Shown here piece after piece: positions 17,668-26,266 of a DNA stretch of 64,000 nucleotides. Within the stretch, counting starts at the first letter, position 1; each line of letters starts with the position of its first letter. The DNA lies in contig NZ_GL877878.1 in assembly GCF_000194155.1 (NCBI RefSeq), positions 2,668,783 to 2,732,782 of the forward strand, in the 5' to 3' direction. Below the pieces are notes generated by a model. The model was not told the origin of the DNA, searched no databases, and worked only from the letters and a program-made list of their open reading frames with translations. Source of the stretch: Saccharopolyspora spinosa NRRL 18395. GTDB lineage: Bacteria > Actinomycetota > Actinomycetes > Mycobacteriales > Pseudonocardiaceae. The position numbers and the translations under genes are program-made.

Positions 17668-20600
17668 GCGCAGACAGCACGGCATCGGTGCCCACCGCCA
17701 ACCGCTGGCGGCTGCACCGCGGCGGGATCGTCAACATCTGGCAGTACGCCGAGACGACCTTCGACCTGGGCGGCGGCCGGGCGATCTTCCAGGGCACCAA
17801 CGGTTCTGGCAAGTCCCGCACCCTGGAGCTGCTGCTGCCGCTTTGCCTGGACGGCGACCTGCGGCAGCTGGGTTCGAAGGGCTTCGACACGGTCAGCATC
17901 CGGCGCCTGATGCTCGACGAGTACCCGGGCGGGCCGAACCGGATCGGCTACGCCTGGATCGAGCTGCACCGCGAAACCCCGGGCGGCGGCGAGGAATTCC
18001 TCACCTGCGGCATCGGGGTGAAGGCGTCCAAGACCTCGCAGTCGATCAGCGATTCGTGGCGGTTCATCACCGGCCGCCGGGTCGGCATCAACCTCCACTT
18101 GGTCGGCACGGACCGGGTGCCGCTGGGTTCGGCGCAGCTGCGCGAGCTGCTCGGCGCCGACTGCGTCCTCGACGACCAGGCGTTCCGCGTGAAGGTCGCC
18201 GCCTCGGTCTACGGCGTGCCCGCCGCGCGCTACGGCGACCTGCTGCACCTGCAGCGGACGCTGCGCAACCCCGACGTCGGCCTGAAGGTCCTGGAAGGGC
18301 AGCTGGAGCAGATCCTGTCGGACGCGCTGCCGCCGCTGGACCCGGGCCTGATCGAGCGGCTGGCGACCTCGTTCGACGACCTGGAGTCGATCCGGGAGAA
18401 CATCGTCCGGTTGACCGGCGCGGACAAGGCGCTCACCGCGTTCCTGTCCACCTATTCCGGCTACGCGTTCGGCGCGCTGCGCGACCGCGCCGAGGCGATG
18501 CGCACCGCGCAGGAGAAGCTTCGGGCGCTGCGCAAGGAGCTGACCGGCCTGGAGAAGCAGGTGGCCGGCAAGCGGCACGATCGCGAGACCGCGCAGCAGA
18601 CGATCGCCGAACTAGAACAGCGCGAGGCCGAGCTGGAATCCAGCATCGACGCGTTGCGCTCCCACCCGGCGTATTCCGAGCTGCAGAACCTGCGCGACCG
18701 CGAGCGGCTGGTGGAAAGCTCCCGCACCGCAGCGGTTTCCGCGCTCGACACGGCGGAAAAGCACCGCGCGCAGGAGCACCGCTCGACGGAGTCGGTGGTG
18801 GGCATGCTGCGCCGGTTGACCGGTGACACCGAGGCGGCCGAGCAGGCCGCGGCCCGCGCGGCGCAGCAGCTTTCGACGGCTGGGCTGGACGGGTCGCTGG
18901 TGCCGCGACCACCGGTGATTCCGGCCGCCGAGGTGCAGGCAGAGCAGGAGCGGGTGCGCACCTCGCCGGAACCGGACGCTGAGCCGGTGCCCGTGGAGCG
19001 CTCCGCCGCGCCCCAACTGGACACCGATGCGCTCGCCGCGGAATTCCGCGCGGCGGTGCGAACTTCAGAGCAGGTCTCGTCGGTCGCCCGGCAGCGTTCG
19101 GCGCTGACGCTCGCGCTGCACCAGCAGTCCCGGGAGCTGGACGCGGAGCAGGACAAGGTCACCGAGCTCCAGCGGCAGGCGCGGCAGGCACAGCTGACCT
19201 CGACGGAAGCGGCCGGGCGGCGCAACCAGGCGCAGCAGGAACTCTCCGACGCCGCAGCGGTGTGGGTGGAACGCGCGCAGAAGTGGGCCACCGAGTGGCC
19301 GTCCACTGTGGATGACCTGCTGCCGGAGCCGCCCGCTGCCGAGGAGCTGGTCGGGGGCCGCTCGGCGATCCGGCAGGCACGCGAACAGGCACGCCGCTGG
19401 GCGAAACCGCAGCTGCACGAGGCTCGTCGGCAGGTGTCCGAGGTCGAGCAGGAAATCGCCGAGCTGCGCGAGCGATCCCGGTCCCGCGAACAGGAACTCG
19501 CCGAGCTCCGCGCCGGGCACGAGCAGACCCCGAGCCGCCCCACCTGGGCCGACGCCGAGCGGGACACCAGCCAGGGACGGGCCTTCTACGAGCTGGTGGA
19601 CTTCCAGCCGTCGCTGGGCGAAGCCGACCGGGCCGGGCTGGAGGCGGCGCTGCAGGCCAGCGGGCTGCTCAACGCCTGGGTCACCGCCGACGGCGCAGTG
19701 CCCGGCCTCGCCGACCTCCTGGCCGCCCCCGCCGAGTCCGGCTCCGGCGGCACGCTGGCCGAGCTGCTGTCCCCAGCCGCCGAGGCCGACTGCCCGGTAC
19801 CGCCGGAGCGGGTTGCCGCCCTGCTGGCCTCTGTGTCGATCGACGGCGGCGCCGGACTCTCGGTGTCGGTCACCGGTGCATGGAGCGCCGGGGTGCTGTC
19901 CGGAGCCTGGCGCAAGGAGACGGCGGAGTACGTCGGCGCGGGGGCCCGCGAAGCGGCCCGAGCCCGGCGCATCGCGGAGCTGGAGGAGGATCTTTCGCGG
20001 CTGCGCGCCGAGATCGGCGAAGCCGAGCGGCGACACCGCGAAGCGGGCGAGCACGCAGCGGCCCTCGATCAGCACCTCGAGTCGTACCCGGACGACAGCG
20101 ACCTGCTGACCTCGCACGCCAAGCTGGCCACGGCGATCGAGGCCGCGGCGGATGCCGACCAGAAGGCCGTGCAGCTGCGCGAGCAGCACAAGAGCGCCGA
20201 TCAGCGCTGGCAGGCGTCGCAGGCCGAACTGGTGCGCGCCGCGGGCGAGGCCGACCTGCCGGCCGAGACGCAGGCGCTCGACACCGCCCACCGGGCTACC
20301 GTTGACGCCCGCGCTGGCATCGATGCGCTGCGCGAGGCGATCGAATCGCGCTGTCTGCCGACCCTCACGGACCTGCGGGATCTCTCGCTGCATCACGACG
20401 CGGCGGTGGCCGATCGGATGGAGGCCGAGGCGCAGGCCGAGCGGCGCTGCGCCGAGTACGCGGAGCAGGCCACCGGGCTCGCGGAGCTCACCTCCGCCGT
20501 CGGCGGCGAGGCGCAGCAGATCGCCGACAAGGTCGGCGCTTTCGAGCGGGAGCGCGCCGACCTGCGCAAGGAGTTGCCGCAGGCGCGGGAAAAGATCAGC

Positions 20601-21767
20601 TCGCTGCGGGAGTCTTCGGCGCGACTGGAAACCCAGCTGGAGCACAAGCAGTCCCAGCTCGCGGCCCGGGAGCATGACGCGACGGCGGCGGCCGACACGT
20701 TCCGGCAGGTACTGCGCATCCCTGGCCTGTGGTCGGCCGCGGGCATCGCCGACACCACGCCGGAGGACCTCGACGAGGCGACGGGCATGCTCGCCGAGGC
20801 GGACCGCCGGGGCTCGACGGAATCCACGGTGCTCAACCGCCTGCAAACCCTTCAGCACTCGTTGAGCGGCAACTACGACATCACGGCCGCCGACCAGCAC
20901 GGCCTGCTCACCGTGACCGTCACCGGCGAGGAAGGCCCGCAGCCGGTGGCCGAGGCCGCGCGCCGGGTCGGCGAACGGCTTGCCGAGCAGCGCGGTTATC
21001 TCAACGAGCGCTACCAGTCGATCTTCGCCGACTACCTGATCCGCGACCTCGCGGAGCGGCTGCGCGGCCAGGTCGGCATCGCCGGGGACCTGTGCAAGCG
21101 GATGAACGAGGTGCTCGACGGTGCCCGCTCCAGCCAGGGCGTGCACGTCCAGCTGGAATGGCAGCCGTCGGCGGCGCTCGGCGACGACATCAAGCAGGCC
21201 ATCGAGCTGGTCCGCACCCCGTTCGCCAACCGCAGCGACGACCAGGACGCGCTGCTGCGCCGGGTGTTCACCGATCTGATCGAGTCCGAGCGGGACAGCA
21301 CCTCGGGCGGCTACGCGGAAATCCTGGCGCGAGCGCTGGACTACCGGTCGTGGTTCGCGTTCACCGTGCGGGTCCGCGACACCGGACCGGACGGCAAGCC
21401 CCGCGTGCGCCGCCTGCGGCAGCTGTCCTCCGGCGAGACGCGGCTGATCTCGTACGTGACGCTGTTCGCGGCGGCGGCGGCGTTCTACGACGCGGTCAGC
21501 GTGTCGTCGGACGGGCGCGGGCCGCTGCGGTTGGTGCTGCTGGACGAGGCGTTCGAGCGGCTGGACGATCCGACGATCGCGCGGATGCTCGGCCTGCTGG
21601 TGGACCTCGACATGGACTGGCTGATCACCTGGCCCAGCGGCTGGGGCGTGTCCCCGAAGATCCCGAAGATGCACATCTACGACGTGCTCCGGCCCCGCAG
21701 CGGCCACGGCATCGCCTGCACCCACACGACGTGGGACGGCGCAGCCCTCGACCGCGCCGACACGTGA
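17664..21767 (+). CDS. jetC: Wadjet JetC-type SMC-like ATPase (TIGR02680)
   Basis: The 1367-residue protein begins at GTG 17664. It has the full SMC-like plan. The N-terminal Walker A GTNGSGKS is at 44-51. A first coiled-coil arm spans about 270-600. A hinge-like globular region lies near 600-760, with the sequence around ASGLLNAWVTADGA. The return coiled coil runs to about 1080. The C-terminal head has the signature LSSGE at 1254-1258 and Walker B RLVLLDEAFE at about 1289-1298. It hydrolyses ATP to extrude DNA loops. It ends in a region containing THTTWDGAALDRADT. No frameshift or missing motif was found. It is followed by a 1.4-kb gap rather than directly by jetD. Confidence 0.92.
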   Translation: MSADSTASVPTANRWRLHRGGIVNIWQYAETTFDLGGGRAIFQGTNGSGKSRTLELLLPLCLDGDLRQLGSKGFDTVSIRRLMLDEYPGGPNRIGYAWIELHRETPGGGEEFLTCGIGVKASKTSQSISDSWRFITGRRVGINLHLVGTDRVPLGSAQLRELLGADCVLDDQAFRVKVAASVYGVPAARYGDLLHLQRTLRNPDVGLKVLEGQLEQILSDALPPLDPGLIERLATSFDDLESIRENIVRLTGADKALTAFLSTYSGYAFGALRDRAEAMRTAQEKLRALRKELTGLEKQVAGKRHDRETAQQTIAELEQREAELESSIDALRSHPAYSELQNLRDRERLVESSRTAAVSALDTAEKHRAQEHRSTESVVGMLRRLTGDTEAAEQAAARAAQQLSTAGLDGSLVPRPPVIPAAEVQAEQERVRTSPEPDAEPVPVERSAAPQLDTDALAAEFRAAVRTSEQVSSVARQRSALTLALHQQSRELDAEQDKVTELQRQARQAQLTSTEAAGRRNQAQQELSDAAAVWVERAQKWATEWPSTVDDLLPEPPAAEELVGGRSAIRQAREQARRWAKPQLHEARRQVSEVEQEIAELRERSRSREQELAELRAGHEQTPSRPTWADAERDTSQGRAFYELVDFQPSLGEADRAGLEAALQASGLLNAWVTADGAVPGLADLLAAPAESGSGGTLAELLSPAAEADCPVPPERVAALLASVSIDGGAGLSVSVTGAWSAGVLSGAWRKETAEYVGAGAREAARARRIAELEEDLSRLRAEIGEAERRHREAGEHAAALDQHLESYPDDSDLLTSHAKLATAIEAAADADQKAVQLREQHKSADQRWQASQAELVRAAGEADLPAETQALDTAHRATVDARAGIDALREAIESRCLPTLTDLRDLSLHHDAAVADRMEAEAQAERRCAEYAEQATGLAELTSAVGGEAQQIADKVGAFERERADLRKELPQAREKISSLRESSARLETQLEHKQSQLAAREHDATAAADTFRQVLRIPGLWSAAGIADTTPEDLDEATGMLAEADRRGSTESTVLNRLQTLQHSLSGNYDITAADQHGLLTVTVTGEEGPQPVAEAARRVGERLAEQRGYLNERYQSIFADYLIRDLAERLRGQVGIAGDLCKRMNEVLDGARSSQGVHVQLEWQPSAALGDDIKQAIELVRTPFANRSDDQDALLRRVFTDLIESERDSTSGGYAEILARALDYRSWFAFTVRVRDTGPDGKPRVRRLRQLSSGETRLISYVTLFAAAAAFYDAVSVSSDGRGPLRLVLLDEAFERLDDPTIARMLGLLVDLDMDWLITWPSGWGVSPKIPKMHIYDVLRPRSGHGIACTHTTWDGAALDRADT

Positions 21768-22417
21768 TCTTTCCGGAGATATCCACAGAAACCCAGCTCA
21801 ACACCATGATCAAATAGGCTACGCGGAATCGGCCACCTCGTTTGCGATCAGGTCCGGCCGTGGCGAGACCCATTTCATCGCTAGCGTTGAAACTGGGGAT
21901 CTGTCTGGGGAACGGTCTGGGAACTCGACGTGCGGGTGTATCCCAAGATTTCGATCAAGGATTCATCCTTGCGAGGCTAGAAAATTGCCGGTTCTTGGCG
22001 TTGCTTCGCCGTCGCTACCGGGGGCCGCGCCCGTGACGCCTCCGTGGCGGGCGGACGAGACTGAGCTGATCACTACTCGTCCGGTGTCCGACCGGGGCGG
22101 GAGTAGGGGCCATGCCTGTGCTTGGGCGACATGGTGGGAGACGTTCAACCACTCGATGAACGCACTTCGCGCGCATCGCCCGGACCACTCAGCCACTCAG
22201 CACACTGCGCTGTTGACGCAGGAGCGCATTACGCGGCTGATCACGTCCGGGTTCGGCGACGTGGAGACGGTGGTGAGCGAGTGGTGCGCGGTGCACGTGA
22301 TCTTTCGCCTTAGTGACCTTGCCCCTCCGAACCGTCACCGACAGACCCGTCAGAGGCGTGCACCTCGGTGCGGTCCTTGGATTTCCCGGTTGGTTTCGAC
22401 CAGCGACATTTGCGTGT

Positions 22418-22639
22418 TCACCTCCCTTCATCGATCGCGGCAAAACTGGAAGCCGGTGGCCGTGCCGCTCGGGGGGCAAGGTGCTGTGCAGCGACACGGC
22501 CACCGAGTCCTAGGCCGTCGCCAGGGTCACGCTCATGGGCTACCCGATGGTGATCAATCCACGTGTCGGCGTGGTCGGTGCTGAAGTCGGTGGTTGTGTC
22601 GGCGAACCACATGCCGGCCGCCGTCGCGGTGGCACTCAT
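22418..22639 (-). CDS. 73-residue small protein, antisense inside the Wadjet locus
   Basis: It starts at ATG 22639, overlapping the stop of the preceding small gene (ATGA), and ends in a TGA overlapped by another GTG start (GTGA at 22418-22421). The N-terminal half is rich in Asp, Thr, His and Trp (FADTTTDFSTDHADTWIDHH). The C-terminal half is Ala/Arg-rich. I do not recognise it. The tight coupling on both sides is the main support for translation. Confidence 0.4.
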   Translation of the reverse strand: MSATATAAGMWFADTTTDFSTDHADTWIDHHRVAHERDPGDGLGLGGRVAAQHLAPRAARPPASSFAAIDEGR

Positions 22640-22836
22640 CCGGCAAGCACCACCCTTTTCTTCAGGCGTGCCAGCTCGGATGGGCAGAGCGAACACGGTG
22701 CGGGAACACGCCGGCACGGATCAATCTCGGCCAAAGAGCCCAAGGGAACACCGCACAACGCGGCATCCGCGCCATGCTGGACGTAGTGGGCAACGTTGTT
22801 GCCGGGGACCAGTTTCAGAACCTTGGCGGTGGTCAT
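22636..22836 (-). CDS. 66-residue putative zinc-binding protein
   Basis: It starts at ATG 22836 (alternative GTG 22848) with AAGGTGG upstream. It resembles small actinobacterial proteins with a His and Cys metal site: HYVQHGADAALCG followed by PCRRVPAPCSLCP. The four cysteines and histidines could bind one zinc. Its start overlaps the stop of a shorter upstream frame (22833-22892), and its stop overlaps the next start. Such proteins are common on actinobacterial mobile elements, which would fit an insertion, but this is inference. Confidence 0.45.
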   Translation of the reverse strand: MTTAKVLKLVPGNNVAHYVQHGADAALCGVPLGSLAEIDPCRRVPAPCSLCPSELARLKKRVVLAG

Positions 22837-23206
22837 CGCCGTGCCCACCTTCCGGTCACCGCCTCGCGGGTCGTGACGCTGCTTTCCGCCATGCGCGCCG
22901 GGCCGTGAGCGTCGTGTTCATGCTGCGCGACGATGTCCCTGCGCAGGTGGGAGAACAGGCACCGCGTGGCAGAACATCGCCACAGGACTGTGTAGTTCGG
23001 TGCAAACGTTCGTTTGGGCAACGGTCCGTCCCCCCAAGTCGTCGGGTTGCTGGGATGGCGGGACCAGGGATCAGCGGCGTCTATCCTGGACCAGCGTTTC
23101 CCAGCTCAGCATCAAGTGCGAGACTGGAGGCCATCTCTTGCCAACTGCGCTGCTGAAAGGTGCCTTTTCACGCGGCACACTTCTGAGCGAATGGGGACGA
23201 TCTGAC

Positions 23207-24475
23207 GTGGGTGTCGAGGACGACGTCCGTGCCGTGTGGGGCGTTGAGCCGCTGCGCGGTTTGTGGGCGCAGGCGCGGGACGCGCTGGAGGCCGCGAAGC
23301 CCCCGGAGACGTTCCGGTTGGAGCTGCCCGATGCCGAGACCCAGCGAGCCGTCGGCGAGCTCTACGGCCGTCCGATGTGGGGCCAGGGCACGCGGATCAG
23401 CGTGTCCAAATTGGACGAAGCGGTCCGGCGCAGCCGGTTCGCGTTGGGGCTGGCGGAAGTTCTGGAGATTCTGCACGAGCGGCCGCTGGTGCGGCGCCAA
23501 ACCGCGGAGCGGGACGAACGGCGCGAGCGGACCGCAGGGACGCTGCGAGCGGCGCTGGCCGAGCGAGGACTCGCGACGGCCGCATGGGCGGAGCCGTGGA
23601 CGCAGTGGCTTCAGCAGTACGGGCGAGTCGGCGACGACGAGCTCCCGGACGTCGCGCGGCGCGCGGCGAAGGCTCTGAGCGCGCTAGCGCTGGCGGAGCC
23701 GCCGGAGGCGTGGACGTCGCGTAGCGAGCTCGCGGCGAGCGTTGGCGGCGCGCATCAGCTCGACAACGGCACGGCGTTGAGCCGGGTTGTGCTCAAGGCC
23801 GCTGCGCTGGCGCACGGGGCCGAGACACCAGGAAACGAGCGCGAGCGCCGGGCCTTGTGGGAGCGCTGCGGAGTCACGCTCGATGCCGTGTCCGCGACCG
23901 TTCTGTGCTGGGCCTTGCCACTGGTCGGCTCGGACGACTGGTCGCGCGGCGTCCGGCAGCGCACCGCGCTGGGTCTGCCGACGCACCTTACCCACCTCGA
24001 CCTGCGCGCCGCCCCGTCCGCGCTCGTCGAGGCGGGCACGACGATCGCCGTGTGCGAGAACCCGCGAGTCCTCGAATCGGCGGTGGAAGAACGCATCGCG
24101 CACCCCGTGGTGTGCGTGTCCGGCCATCCCACAACGGTTGCCGTGACGCTGCTGCAGCGCCTCACCGACTGCGGCGCCACGCTGCACTACCACGGCGATT
24201 TCGACTGGCCCGGCATCGGCATCACCCGATCTCTCTTGACGCACCACAACGCGCGTCCTTGGCGGATGTCCGCCGCCGACTACCGCGAAGCCCTCGACCA
24301 GGCCACGGCAACCCGCACCGACCTGCCGAACCTCGTCGGCACCCCGCTCGAAACCCCCTGGGATCCCCAGCTTGCGGAGCTGATGGCCACGACGGCCAGA
24401 GCCATCGAAGAGGAAGCGGTCCTCCCCACCCTCCTGAGCGACCTCCGCACCGGGTTAAGTACGTCAAGTACTTGA
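23207..24475 (+). CDS. jetD: Wadjet JetD-type nuclease (TIGR02679, DUF3323-DUF2399)
   Basis: The 422-residue protein is started at GTG 23207, giving the usual family N-terminus. Residues 1-200 are the DUF3323-type arm region with WGQGTRISVSKLDEAVRRS. The C-terminal DUF2399 part is a Toprim-like nuclease domain with E284 (VCENPRVLES) and D331/D333 (HGDFDWPGIG), the metal-binding acidic residues. JetD cleaves the circular DNA trapped by the JetABC loop extruder. Its last codons and stop lie inside a 30-base perfect palindrome, so the C-terminus (GLSTSST) is partly dictated by that element. Confidence 0.88.
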   Translation: MGVEDDVRAVWGVEPLRGLWAQARDALEAAKPPETFRLELPDAETQRAVGELYGRPMWGQGTRISVSKLDEAVRRSRFALGLAEVLEILHERPLVRRQTAERDERRERTAGTLRAALAERGLATAAWAEPWTQWLQQYGRVGDDELPDVARRAAKALSALALAEPPEAWTSRSELAASVGGAHQLDNGTALSRVVLKAAALAHGAETPGNERERRALWERCGVTLDAVSATVLCWALPLVGSDDWSRGVRQRTALGLPTHLTHLDLRAAPSALVEAGTTIAVCENPRVLESAVEERIAHPVVCVSGHPTTVAVTLLQRLTDCGATLHYHGDFDWPGIGITRSLLTHHNARPWRMSAADYREALDQATATRTDLPNLVGTPLETPWDPQLAELMATTARAIEEEAVLPTLLSDLRTGLSTSST

Positions 24476-24484
24476 CGTACTTAA
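24455..24484. promoter_or_regulatory. 30-base perfect palindrome between jetD and the toxin-antitoxin pair
   Basis: The half site TTAAGTACGTCAAGT is followed immediately by its exact reverse complement, with no spacer. It covers the jetD stop codon and ends 38 bases before the ATG of the antitoxin-like gene. A spacer-less palindrome of this size suits a dimer-binding operator better than a hairpin terminator, and type II antitoxins normally autorepress from such sites. It is also notably AT-richer than its surroundings. Confidence 0.75.
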
Positions 24485-24522
24485 ACCACCCGGGAAGCTG
24501 GCTTCAACGAGGGGAGCCACCC

Positions 24523-24939
24523 ATGTCCGCAGTGCATTTCGACAGCTACACAGAGGCACGCGCGCATCTGAAAGAACTGCTCGACGCAGCAGCCAACGGA
24601 CAGGCTGCGACCATTCGACGCGACACGAGCACCGCGGCGGTCGTCGACAGTGAGCGGCTGCGGCACTTCCTCGCTGGCACCAGGGCACTGCAAGCGCAGG
24701 TCGTCTCAGAGGCAGGTGGTTGGTCGATCTTCCTGCCCGGCGTCCCGGTCGCGGCCGACGGCCCAGACTTCGACGACGCGATCGACGAGATGGTGATGGC
24801 GCTGCGCGAGTACGCGGAGGATTGGCAGGACCGCCTGCGCGCCACACCGAACCACCGCGAAAACTGGGGCCTGGTCCAGTTGATCGAGCTCAGCAGCGAT
24901 GAACTACTCCGCGAATGGCTGATCGGAGCCGCCGAGTGA
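24523..24939 (+). CDS. antitoxin-like protein (Phd/HicB-like)
   Basis: The 138-residue protein starts at ATG 24523 with GGGGAG at 24511-24516. The N-terminal 50 residues (FDSYTEARAHLKELLDAAAN, then an IRRDTSTAAVV strand) resemble the Phd/YefM DNA-binding fold. The second part (GGWSIFLPGVPVAADGPDFD, then a DEMVMALREYAEDW helix) resembles a HicB-type partial RNase-H fold. Its stop overlaps the start of the next gene (GTGA), the normal antitoxin-then-toxin order. It probably represses its own operon through the palindrome upstream. Whether it truly combines two antitoxin folds needs structural comparison. Confidence 0.6.
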   Translation: MSAVHFDSYTEARAHLKELLDAAANGQAATIRRDTSTAAVVDSERLRHFLAGTRALQAQVVSEAGGWSIFLPGVPVAADGPDFDDAIDEMVMALREYAEDWQDRLRATPNHRENWGLVQLIELSSDELLREWLIGAAE

Positions 24940-25367
24940 CACACCCGCAGCCGACGCGCAAAGATCACGAGCGGTTCTGCGCACTTGAAGGCTGGACAGT
25001 TAGGACCGCACGCGGTCGGACCGGGACTCATCACATCACCTACGAGCTCGCGCTTCCTGACGGCCGCATCCTGAGAACCCGCATCTCGCACCCACCCGAT
25101 CACACCAGCTACGGTCCGAGCCTTTGGCAGCACGTCATCCGCGACCACCTTCAGATCACGGATGCGGGGTTCTGGGCCTGCGTACGTGACAACATCACGC
25201 CTGATCGCGGGGTCCGAAAGAGCGCCACCGACTCGCTTCCGACCGACCTCGTATACCTGTTGATCAACCGCGTGGGCGTGCCGGAGAACGAGGTCATGGC
25301 CATGACCAAGGAGCAGGCCATCAACCGGATCAACGAACACTGGGCCAGCACCGGCACGCAGCCGTGA
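24936..25367 (+). CDS. HicA-like toxin with C-terminal extension
   Basis: The 143-residue protein starts at GTG 24936, coupled to the antitoxin-like gene. The first 80 residues follow the HicA plan: KDHERFCALEGWTVRTARG, then a GTHHITYELAL strand containing the catalytic-type His, then a WQHVIRDHLQITDAGFWAC segment. HicA toxins are about 60-80 residues and cleave mRNA independently of ribosomes. Here about 60 extra residues of unknown role follow. Such proteins are often labelled cytotoxic translational repressors. Placement directly behind Wadjet suggests a defence-island stabiliser. Confidence 0.6.
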   Translation: MTHPQPTRKDHERFCALEGWTVRTARGRTGTHHITYELALPDGRILRTRISHPPDHTSYGPSLWQHVIRDHLQITDAGFWACVRDNITPDRGVRKSATDSLPTDLVYLLINRVGVPENEVMAMTKEQAINRINEHWASTGTQP

Positions 25368-25475
25368 GAGGCCACGGTTTCAGAACTGCTGGTACATGTT
25401 CGTCACCTGGCCGTTGGCTGCCGAGGCGAAGTTGTGCAGTTGTGCGCACCGGTGGGGTGCCCGTACTTTCGCGGC

Positions 25476-26036
25476 ATGGCATCGGTCGTCGTGGAGTTCT
25501 CGGCGCAGGAGCCGGAGCGGCTCGCGCGGTGGTGGGCCGACGTGCTCGGATGGCACCTCGACACGCGCTCCGGGACCGTCGTCCAGCCGACCGGCCCCGG
25601 AGTGCCGCTGCGGTTCGTCGTGAGCGCCCGCGCCAAGGCCCGGAAGAACGGCGTGCACCTGGACCTGCGCAGCGAGTCGCACGACGACCAGAACACGATC
25701 GTGGAGAGGTTGTTCAACGCCGGCGCCCGGTTCGCCGACATCGACCAGAGCAGCGACGTGCCGTGGGTGGTAATGGCCGACGTCGAGGGCAACGAGCTGT
25801 GCGTGCTGGAACCCCGGAAGGTGTACGCCGACACCGGGCCGGTCGCCGCAGTCGTGATCGACACCTCGGACCCGCGCTCGGACGCCCGGACTATGGCGAC
25901 GGCGACCGGTATGGAACTGGCGGGCGAACGTTCCGAGTTCGCGTCGCTGCGCCCGCCGTCCGGCGAAGGGCCGTTCCTGGAGTTCCTGGAGAGCGAGTCC
26001 GGACCGGAAGGCATGCTCCGCGTCCTCGTGGAGTAA
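25476..26036 (+). CDS. VOC/glyoxalase-like protein
   Basis: The 186-residue protein starts at ATG 25476. Two tandem beta-alpha-beta-beta-beta modules of the vicinal-oxygen-chelate fold are visible. Module 1 begins VVVEFSAQEPERLARWWADVLGW and ends in ADVEGNELCVLEP. Module 2 begins AAVVIDTSDP and ends FLEFLESES. The DVEGNELCVL segment carries the usual metal-binding Glu. Family members include glyoxalases, dioxygenases and drug-binding proteins; the substrate here cannot be told. It stands alone. Confidence 0.75.
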   Translation: MASVVVEFSAQEPERLARWWADVLGWHLDTRSGTVVQPTGPGVPLRFVVSARAKARKNGVHLDLRSESHDDQNTIVERLFNAGARFADIDQSSDVPWVVMADVEGNELCVLEPRKVYADTGPVAAVVIDTSDPRSDARTMATATGMELAGERSEFASLRPPSGEGPFLEFLESESGPEGMLRVLVE

Positions 26037-26266
26037 CCCCTCGGGGCCTCGGCTAGCAAGTCCTCGCGCCGGTGCAGGACTCCACAGTGGATGTTCCGAT
26101 TCCACCTTGCGGAGCGGGCTGTCAAGCATGCCGGTTCCACCCAGAACATGCATGCGCCATGCTCAGTTCTCCGCACCGGTCCTGGGCGAACTGATGCCTC
26201 GCGCCGTGCCGCCGGTTCCCTCGTGGTGCCCTCGATCTTGTCAACTTTCGTGCATTGTGGATGGTG

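Larger units (their letters stand above)
21768..23206. other. 1.4-kb interval between jetC and jetD
   Basis: In most Wadjet operons jetC and jetD are adjacent, but here plus-strand coding is absent for 1.4 kb. The minus strand holds a run of very short frames linked by ATGA/GTGA overlaps between 22350 and 22892. The two longest are listed separately. No transposase, tRNA or clear attachment site was seen. The 3' end (about 23000-23200) would have to supply a promoter for jetD. Confidence 0.5.

Noticed and set aside
19065..21725. 886-codon minus-strand open frame antisense to jetC
   Set aside because: It is a high-GC shadow of the SMC-like gene. The composition is His/Arg/Gly/Pro-rich with no motif, while the plus-strand frame has complete ATPase motifs.
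24455..24484. Rho-independent terminator for jetD
   Set aside because: The 30-base palindrome has no loop or spacer and no U-tract, so an operator is the better explanation, although some termination effect cannot be excluded.
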